Assembly (NCBI GenBank): GCA_017395885.1
Contig: JAFQNM010000012.1
Span: forward strand, 1 to 5,791
Reading direction: 5' to 3'
DNA: 5,791 bases
Source: Clostridia bacterium
Lineage (GTDB): Bacteria; Bacillota; Clostridia; Oscillospirales; CAG-272
The position numbers and the translations under genes were made by a program. A model generated the notes under the pieces. That model worked only from the letters and a program-made list of their open reading frames with translations. It did not search any database and was not told the origin of the DNA. Within the stretch, counting starts at the first letter, position 1. Each line of letters opens with the position of its first letter. Shown here one piece after another: positions 1 through 4,306 of the stretch.

Positions 1-321
1 ATTTGCATAACTTGAGATCGCAACAGTTATCCCTGCCCTGACAGCCTGGGGGTATTCCGCCGGATCCATTGCTCCAAGAACAAGAATATCTTTTTCTACA
101 TTTGCCTTTCTCAGTTCAAGAGCCTCGTGGAGAGTTGCCACTCCGTACCAATCTACTTTGGCATCAAGATATCTTGCAAGAGCAACCGCTCCATGTCCAT
201 AGGCATTTGCCTTAATTATAGCCATTATCTTTGTGCCATCAGGGATCACAGCTCTTACACCGGCCACATTCTTCCCTACCGCATCCAGGTCTATTCTTGC
301 ATACGATCTCAGATATTCCAT
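1..321 (-). CDS. alr: Alanine racemase, N-terminal part (cut by left window edge)
   Basis: Alanine racemase is a cytosolic PLP enzyme that interconverts L- and D-alanine and so supplies D-alanine for peptidoglycan. Only the first 107 codons are in the window; the gene continues past position 1. The translation starts MEYLRSYARIDLDAV and carries the family signature AIIKANAYGHGA. Lys37 is the expected Schiff-base lysine, and Tyr41 and His43 are the conserved residues that follow it. A WYGVATLHEALELR stretch and LGAMDPAEYP match the second and third strands of the TIM-barrel domain. The start is fixed by an in-frame stop three codons upstream (328-330). An AGAGGTAAGGA ribosome binding site lies 11 nt before the ATG, a little farther than usual. 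The gene has its own promoter and is separated from the upstream rubrerythrin gene by a terminator. The catalytic tyrosine of the C-terminal domain is outside the window. Identification is firm. Confidence 0.95.
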   Translation of the reverse strand, partial: MEYLRSYARIDLDAVGKNVAGVRAVIPDGTKIMAIIKANAYGHGAVALARYLDAKVDWYGVATLHEALELRKANVEKDILVLGAMDPAEYPQAVRAGITVAISSYAN

Positions 322-361
322 AATCGCCTAAATCCTTACCTCTAAATATATTTCTCTATGT

Positions 362-390
362 ATTTTATTACATCAGTCCTCGATTGTAAA
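362..390 (-). promoter_or_regulatory. Sigma-A type promoter for alr
   Basis: On the minus strand there is a -35 hexamer TTTACA (385-390), a 17-nt spacer and a -10 hexamer TAAAAT (362-367). Each hexamer differs from consensus at one position, and the spacing is optimal. Transcription would begin near 355, giving a leader of about 34 nt before the alr ATG at 321. No operator-like palindrome is visible around it, so expression looks constitutive. This is a sequence match only; the start site has not been mapped. Confidence 0.75.
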
Positions 391-410
391 GGCATTTTTT
401 GATTTTTTTA

Positions 411-445
411 AAAAGAAAGGCTGCCCTTCCGGCAGCCTTTCTTTT
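411..445 (-). terminator. Intrinsic terminator of the perR-rbr operon
   Basis: The two arms (411-425 and 431-445) are exact reverse complements over 15 bp and enclose a 5-nt loop (426-430). The core is the GC-rich pair GGCTGCC/GGCAGCC, flanked by an A-tract that pairs with a T-tract. Read on the minus strand, it lies 11 nt past the rubrerythrin stop and ends in TTTCTTTTT, the expected U-run. The symmetry also gives a T-rich tail on the plus strand, but no plus-strand gene ends here. It insulates alr, whose promoter begins about 20 bp further on. Confidence 0.92.
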
Positions 446-456
446 ATATTAAGCTA

Positions 457-993
457 TTAATAGTTCTCTGCCTTTACACAGAAGTATGCCTTGGGATGTG
501 CACATACGGGACATACCTCGGGAGCCTTCTTGCCTACTACGATGTGGCCACAGTTCATACACTTCCAGATAGCATCACCGTCTCTTGAGAATACAACGCC
601 ATTCTCTACGTTTTCAAGAAGCTTAAGGTATCTCTCCTCATGCTCCTTTTCGATAGCAGCTACGCCCTCAAAAAGGAATGCGATGTGATCGAAGCCCTCT
701 TCTTTTGCTACGCGGGCAAACTCTGCATACATATCTGTCCACTCATAGTTCTCGCCCTCTGCCGCATCCTTAAGATTCTCTGCAGTTGTTCCGATACCGC
801 CGTGCAGAAGCTTAAACCACAGCTTTGCATGCTCTTTCTCGTTATTTGCTGTTTCCTCAAAGAGCTCTGCTATATGATTATAGCCTTCTTTTCTCGCCTT
901 TGATGCATAGTAGGTATACTTGTTTCTTGCCTGAGATTCTCCTGCGAATGCCGCCATGAGATTCTGTTCTGTTCTTGATCCTTTGAGTTCCAT
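457..993 (-). CDS. rbr: Rubrerythrin (diiron peroxidase with C-terminal rubredoxin-like domain)
   Basis: Rubrerythrin reduces hydrogen peroxide to water in the cytoplasm of anaerobes, taking electrons through its rubredoxin-like iron site. The 178-residue protein has the classical layout. Residues 1-130 form a four-helix bundle with the diiron ligands expected at Glu19 ([11 protein letters not shown]), Glu52 and His55 (ExxH), Glu84, and Glu115 and His118 (ExxH). Residues 140-178 hold an iron-binding Cys4 site made of C145xxC148 and C161PxC164 in an [15 protein letters not shown] context. Asp87 sits where, from memory, the Desulfovibrio vulgaris protein has Glu97; other clostridial rubrerythrins may also have Asp there. 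The ATG has a GGAGG site 7 nt upstream (1001-1005). The gene follows perR by 29 nt with no promoter in the gap, so both are probably on one transcript that ends at the hairpin after the stop. That context implies derepression by peroxide. Length and motifs are complete. Confidence 0.96.
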   Translation of the reverse strand: MELKGSRTEQNLMAAFAGESQARNKYTYYASKARKEGYNHIAELFEETANNEKEHAKLWFKLLHGGIGTTAENLKDAAEGENYEWTDMYAEFARVAKEEGFDHIAFLFEGVAAIEKEHEERYLKLLENVENGVVFSRDGDAIWKCMNCGHIVVGKKAPEVCPVCAHPKAYFCVKAENY

Positions 994-1022
994 TTTTGTT
1001 CCTCCGAATTAAATATATTTTT

Positions 1023-1394
1023 TTAGTTTTTTGATTTGCAATCGGGACATTTACATTTTGCCATTATATCAAAGTGCAAAAGCTCTGCCCCCTCGGGAAC
1101 GCCGCTTATTTCCACCCTGACATTTTTCTCGTCTATATCATATATTTTACCACAGCACACGCAAAGTATGTGCATATGATCGGAAATTTCTGCATCGAAT
1201 CTATCGGGGCCATCCGGTACGGGTATCTTTACGATCTCTCCGCTCTCAGACATTTTCGAAAGATTACGGTATACTGTTCCAAGCGCTATTGAAGGCAGAT
1301 GGCGTTTAGCCAACGCATACACAGTTTCAGCAGTAGGGTGGGTCGGCCCTGCCTCCTGCAATGCCCTGAGAACTGCCATTTTCTGAGCAGTCAT
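1023..1394 (-). CDS. perR: Fur-family repressor, PerR-like peroxide sensor
   Basis: This is a 123-residue metal-dependent DNA-binding repressor. Residues 1-60 are the winged helix, with recognition segment IALGTVYRNLSKM (36-48). The residues matching the PerR regulatory metal site are all present: His19 (HPTAETVY), Asp67 (RFD), His73 and His75 (DHMH), and Asp86 (KIYDID). Asp rather than Glu at the last position is a feature of peroxide-sensing PerR. A structural zinc site is formed by C78xxC81 and C116PxC119; Cys80 and Cys114 are additional cysteines. I chose the ATG at 1394 because AAAGGAGG (1400-1407) lies 5 nt upstream. A longer reading frame from a GTG at 1487 would begin upstream of the -35 box and read through the operator and the ribosome binding site. 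With this start the first helix found in Bacillus subtilis PerR is missing. It is co-transcribed with rubrerythrin and probably represses itself. PerR is favoured over Fur or Zur by residues and by partner gene. Confidence 0.92.
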   Translation of the reverse strand: MTAQKMAVLRALQEAGPTHPTAETVYALAKRHLPSIALGTVYRNLSKMSESGEIVKIPVPDGPDRFDAEISDHMHILCVCCGKIYDIDEKNVRVEISGVPEGAELLHFDIMAKCKCPDCKSKN

Positions 1395-1399
1395 TTTTA

Positions 1400-1407
1400 C
1401 CTCCTTT
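1400..1407 (-). promoter_or_regulatory. Ribosome binding site that sets the perR start
   Basis: AAAGGAGG on the minus strand is an 8-base match to the 16S anti-Shine-Dalgarno sequence and lies 5 nt before the ATG at 1394. It decides between the short start and a longer open frame upstream, in which this same site would be translated as Lys-Glu-Val codons. It directly abuts the operator palindrome. Confidence 0.88.
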
Positions 1408-1430
1408 AGATTAGGAATGATTCCTAATCT
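1408..1430 (-). promoter_or_regulatory. Probable PerR/Fur-type operator at the perR-rbr start site
   Basis: A perfect inverted repeat, AGATTAGGAA, then TGA, then TTCCTAATCT, lies immediately downstream of the perR -10 box and upstream of its ribosome binding site. Its centre is AAT-G-ATT. This keeps the innermost AAT-N-ATT core of the Per box (TTATAATNATTATAA) and the Fur 7-1-7 box, while the outer bases differ from both. Bound protein would cover positions about +1 to +23 and block transcription. This fits autorepression by the gene it precedes. The RNA copy could also fold into a hairpin at the 5' end of the message. Which protein binds is inference. Confidence 0.82.
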
Positions 1431-1437
1431 TGTTTTT

Positions 1438-1465
1438 ATTATAGCATGCTTTTTTCTATTGTCAA
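1438..1465 (-). promoter_or_regulatory. Strong sigma-A promoter for perR-rbr
   Basis: On the minus strand there is a consensus TTGACA (1460-1465), a 16-nt spacer ending in TGC, and a consensus TATAAT (1438-1443). The spacer end plus the -10 gives TGCTATAAT, an extended -10. The expected start is near 1431, right at the edge of the operator palindrome. A promoter this close to consensus would be very active unless repressed, as expected for a peroxide-inducible operon. Confidence 0.9.
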
Positions 1466-1513
1466 TACTTTTTTTAATTTTTTTCACAAATTGTAAATAT
1501 CGGCTGTTTTCCC

Positions 1514-1542
1514 TTGATAAAACACCGTCATTGTGATAAAAT
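1514..1542 (+). promoter_or_regulatory. Sigma-A promoter for the moxR-DUF58-transglutaminase operon
   Basis: TTGATA (1514-1519), a 17-nt spacer and TAAAAT (1537-1542) form a good promoter. TG at 1534-1535 adds an extended -10 element. Transcription should begin near 1549, leaving a short leader of about 29 nt before the moxR ATG. The octamer TGATAAAA occurs twice here (1515-1522 and 1534-1541), overlapping the -35 and -10 elements. The perR operator is more than 80 bp upstream of this -35 element, so direct control by PerR is not evident. Confidence 0.8.
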
Positions 1543-1565
1543 CTACTTATATTGATTGTATTTCC

Positions 1566-1570
1566 GGAGG
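1566..1570 (+). promoter_or_regulatory. Ribosome binding site that sets the moxR start
   Basis: GGAGG lies 7 nt before the ATG at 1578. An in-frame GTG at 1533 extends the frame by 15 codons, but it falls inside the promoter spacer before the -10 box and would not be on the transcript. This site therefore fixes the start. Confidence 0.85.
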
Positions 1571-1577
1571 AATAATT

Positions 1578-2561
1578 ATGAAATTTGACTACTCACCCGA
1601 AATTTCCGAAAAAGCCGAAAAAGCAAACGAACTTATTCAATCTCTTATTTCACAGGTTGAAAAGGTAGTTATCGGTAAACACACCGAGATAGTTATGCTT
1701 GTTACCGCCATGCTTGCAGGCGGCCACGTTCTCATCGAGGACGTACCGGGCGTTGGTAAAACTACTCTTGCTGCTGCACTTTCAAAGGCTGCCGGTCTCA
1801 AATTCAACCGCGCTCAGTTTACGCCTGACGTTATGGCATCCGATATCACCGGTTTCAGTATCTACAACCGCCAGAAGGAGCAGTTTGAATTCAAGCAGGG
1901 TCTTGTTATGACAAATATTCTCCTTGCCGATGAGATCAACCGTGCCTCTCCCAAAACGCAGTCTGCGCTTCTTGAGGCAATGGAGGAGGGCGCCGTTACA
2001 GTTGACGGTACTACATACAAAATGCCTAAACCCTTTATGGTTATCGCAACTCAGAACCCCACCGGCTATATCGGCACGTATCCCCTTCCCGAGGCTCAGC
2101 TTGACCGTTTTGTGCTCCGCCTTTCTATGGGATATCCCAATCTCCAGGAGGAAATGACTCTTATTTCAGACAGAAAGACCTCCAATCCTCTCGAGCTCGT
2201 TACTCCTGTTACCGATGCTGAGAGCCTTAACGACCTTCGCCGTATGGTTTCTGAGGTCAAGGTTTCTGCAGAGATCGCAAAATTCATCGTTTCTCTCGTT
2301 GGTGAAACAAGAAAATCCGATAAGATCACTCTCGGCGCCTCCCCCCGTGCATCTCTTGCGCTTATGAAGCTCTCTCAGGCTTATGCCTTTATCCGCGGAC
2401 GCGATTACGTTCTCGCTGAGGACGTTTCCGCCCTCTACGCTCCCTGCGTTGCTCACAGGATCATGCTCAGCCAGGAGGCACGTCTTGAGAAAAAGACTGC
2501 AGCCGACGTGCTGGCAGAGCTCTCCAGGACAGTTGAAGTTCCCTACAGGACCAACAGATAA
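1578..2561 (+). CDS. moxR: MoxR-family AAA+ ATPase
   Basis: MoxR proteins are cytoplasmic AAA+ ATPases thought to act as chaperones that assemble or activate partners, often vWA or DUF58 proteins encoded next door. All core motifs are present in the 327-residue protein. Walker A is EDVPGVGKTTL (54-64). A QFTPDVMASDITG segment (80-92) is typical of the MoxR branch. Walker B is LLADEINR (115-122, Asp118 and Glu119). Sensor 1 is ATQNP (157-161). The LDRF motif carries Arg177, the likely arginine finger. Sensor 2 is GASPRA (253-258, Arg257), in the C-terminal helical lid. Length is normal for the family and nothing appears to be missing. The ATG is preceded by GGAGG at 7 nt. The next gene begins 12 nt after the stop, so co-translation with the DUF58 partner is likely. 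The actual client is not known from sequence, but the two downstream membrane proteins are the natural candidates. Confidence 0.95.
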   Translation: MKFDYSPEISEKAEKANELIQSLISQVEKVVIGKHTEIVMLVTAMLAGGHVLIEDVPGVGKTTLAAALSKAAGLKFNRAQFTPDVMASDITGFSIYNRQKEQFEFKQGLVMTNILLADEINRASPKTQSALLEAMEEGAVTVDGTTYKMPKPFMVIATQNPTGYIGTYPLPEAQLDRFVLRLSMGYPNLQEEMTLISDRKTSNPLELVTPVTDAESLNDLRRMVSEVKVSAEIAKFIVSLVGETRKSDKITLGASPRASLALMKLSQAYAFIRGRDYVLAEDVSALYAPCVAHRIMLSQEARLEKKTAADVLAELSRTVEVPYRTNR

Positions 2562-2573
2562 GGATTACTCACA

Positions 2574-4289
2574 ATGGCTGATAACAACAACAAGCGAGCC
2601 CCTGCCATCACCCTGCAGAAGGGGGCTTGGATTTATTTATTTCTTTACTGCTACGCTCTGTTGATGACTCAGCTTCTCAGAAACTCTATTTCCGCAGTTT
2701 TCTTCTGGTTTATGATCATAGCAGCTCCTTTGTCGTTCTTAGTCATGCTTATCGGCAAGGCGGCCATTCAGGTCTACGTTATGACTGACAAGAATCAGAC
2801 GGAAAAGCTGGCGGACGTCGAATACGAGATCCGTGTTATCAACGCATCCCCTCTCCCCTATCCCTTTATCGAGACCATTATGTCAAAGCCAAGAGACGAC
2901 GGTGTTCGATGCCTCTACCAACGGCTTATCCTTTCTTTGGTTCCCTTCGGCAGCTACAGTATAAAAAATACCGTCTCCTTCAGATACAGAGGCCTTTACG
3001 AGATCGGCGTTCACGAGATTTATATTTCCGATCCTCTTCGTCTTTTCAAGCTCAGAATGGACATTGACAATTTCTCAAACGTTACCGTCTATCCCAGACG
3101 TCTTGAATTCGACAGAGAGACCGAAAGCGCCGTTTCCGACGTGCCCTCTCCCTACGTTCGTGCTCTCGATTCACGAGACAAGTCTGAGGTATCCAACATC
3201 CGCGAGTACAGGATGGGAGATTCGCTAAAGTCTATCCACTGGAAGCTCTCATCCAAATCAGAGGAGCTTCAGGTCAAGGACTATAATACAAACGACGACA
3301 GGCACACTTATATTTTCGTTGACCTTGCCGCTCCCACCCCTGCACCGGAGGTTAAGCGGGAGGATGCCAGAAAGAAGCTGAAAAAGCTGAAAAAGGCATC
3401 CGCCGACGGCTCCGGCGAGAAAAAGGTATCTTTCAAGGAAAAGCTTGAGGCTCACCGCTCAAGGGTTCGTGAAAACAAGCGTGCGCACAAATACAGGCGC
3501 CGCAGAAGACGCGGCAACACCGCCAAGGATATTGAGACAATTGATATGATCGATGCTCTTATTCTTGAAACGAGCGGCAAAGGACGCAAAAAATCAAAAA
3601 AGCCGGACATTGATGACATTATCACCTCCGATGACAGGCTTTCTGCAGACGAGATGATCGCAAAGCTCTCCAACATCGTCGGAGACAGCACAGAAGGTGC
3701 CTCTGATGACGAGCTCCTCCGTGCCAAGCGTGCTTGGGGAGGCATCGTTCTTGAGGACTTTGAGGATGAGCTGCCTGAATTTTGTGCAGACGGCGTTATA
3801 GAGATCGCCGTTGCCTCTATGCAGAGTGAGCTGAGACGAGGCAATGCCTGCACAGTTGTGTGGTACGATCACAGAAGCGAAAAGGGCATTTTTGCAGTTC
3901 ATCTCTCCGATATTTCCGGCTTTGACGATACCTACACAAGGTTCTCCTCCGCCGCCGTGGTCTCCTCCGATATGCATATAAGCGAGCTGACCAATCTTAT
4001 CGGCGAGGCTGTTAACGTTACAGTTCGTATTATAACCTCCAACATAGATCCCTCCTCTGTTTCTCAATACTGCGCCATTCCCGCTATGTTCGGCGGTGCA
4101 GGAACAGGCTGTGTGACAGAGATACTTCTGTTCAACCCTGCCGATAAATACGAGGAGCCTATTGAGAGGCTTGAATTTGCCGAAAACACAAGGCTCAGGC
4201 TTCGTCAAAACGGCATTTCTATGACGGATATCAAGGAAACCCAAAAAAGTGACGGCAGAGCTGTTCTTGTTCCTGCCCAGCATATTTGA
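2574..4289 (+). CDS. DUF58-domain membrane protein with a long charged insertion
   Basis: DUF58 proteins are membrane-anchored, usually encoded beside moxR, and contain a vWA-like fold; their molecular role is unsettled. This 571-residue protein has two predicted membrane helices (about 17-37 and 41-61) that place the rest in the cytoplasm. A beta-rich segment follows (about 65-195). The DUF58 signature comes next, with REYRMGDSLKSIHWK at 210-224, then LQVKDY. The first vWA strand is YIFVDL (246-251), but the DxSxS metal site expected there reads DLAAP. The domain resumes near residue 405 (GVIEIAVASMQSELRRG, then TVVWYD), and residues 255-403 are an insertion. Its first half is Lys/Arg-rich, including six arginines at 308-313; its second half is acidic. 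DUF58 proteins are usually nearer 400 residues, so most of the extra length is this insertion. AAGGA (2560-2564) overlaps the moxR stop and lies 9 nt before the ATG. The reading frame is intact. Confidence 0.92.
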   Translation: MADNNNKRAPAITLQKGAWIYLFLYCYALLMTQLLRNSISAVFFWFMIIAAPLSFLVMLIGKAAIQVYVMTDKNQTEKLADVEYEIRVINASPLPYPFIETIMSKPRDDGVRCLYQRLILSLVPFGSYSIKNTVSFRYRGLYEIGVHEIYISDPLRLFKLRMDIDNFSNVTVYPRRLEFDRETESAVSDVPSPYVRALDSRDKSEVSNIREYRMGDSLKSIHWKLSSKSEELQVKDYNTNDDRHTYIFVDLAAPTPAPEVKREDARKKLKKLKKASADGSGEKKVSFKEKLEAHRSRVRENKRAHKYRRRRRRGNTAKDIETIDMIDALILETSGKGRKKSKKPDIDDIITSDDRLSADEMIAKLSNIVGDSTEGASDDELLRAKRAWGGIVLEDFEDELPEFCADGVIEIAVASMQSELRRGNACTVVWYDHRSEKGIFAVHLSDISGFDDTYTRFSSAAVVSSDMHISELTNLIGEAVNVTVRIITSNIDPSSVSQYCAIPAMFGGAGTGCVTEILLFNPADKYEEPIERLEFAENTRLRLRQNGISMTDIKETQKSDGRAVLVPAQHI

Positions 4290-4293
4290 GGAA

Positions 4294-4299
4294 GGGAGG
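4294..4299 (+). promoter_or_regulatory. Ribosome binding site that supports a TTG start
   Basis: GGGAGG lies 7 nt before TTG at 4307, between the DUF58 stop and the third gene of the operon. No ATG or GTG is suitably placed after it. The next in-frame ATG (4406) has no recognisable ribosome binding site and would remove a lysine-rich N-terminus of 33 residues. Confidence 0.8.
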
Positions 4300-4306
4300 C
4301 ACTGAT

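Noticed and set aside
127..345. Plus-strand frame of 72 codons at the left edge
   Set aside because: It is antisense to the alanine racemase start, which carries the unmistakable PLP-lysine motif. The plus-strand translation resembles nothing known to me.
640..903. Plus-strand frame of 87 codons opposite rubrerythrin, with hydrophobic, cysteine-rich sequence
   Set aside because: It is antisense to a full-length, motif-complete rubrerythrin and has no promoter or ribosome binding site of note.
1408..1430. Palindrome considered as a terminator or attenuator for perR
   Set aside because: The stem is AT-rich, there is no T-run after it on the minus strand, and it lies between promoter and ribosome binding site. 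An operator is the better explanation.
1395..1487. Longer N-terminus for the PerR-like protein from a GTG at 1487
   Set aside because: This extension would start upstream of the -35 box and translate the promoter, the operator and the ribosome binding site. The ATG at 1394 has an excellent site 5 nt upstream.
3594..4283. Long minus-strand open frame of 229 codons opposite the DUF58 gene
   Set aside because: It lies wholly antisense to a gene with clear family motifs, has no recognisable domain or good ribosome binding site, and overlaps another antisense frame. It is best explained as a shadow of the plus-strand codon bias.
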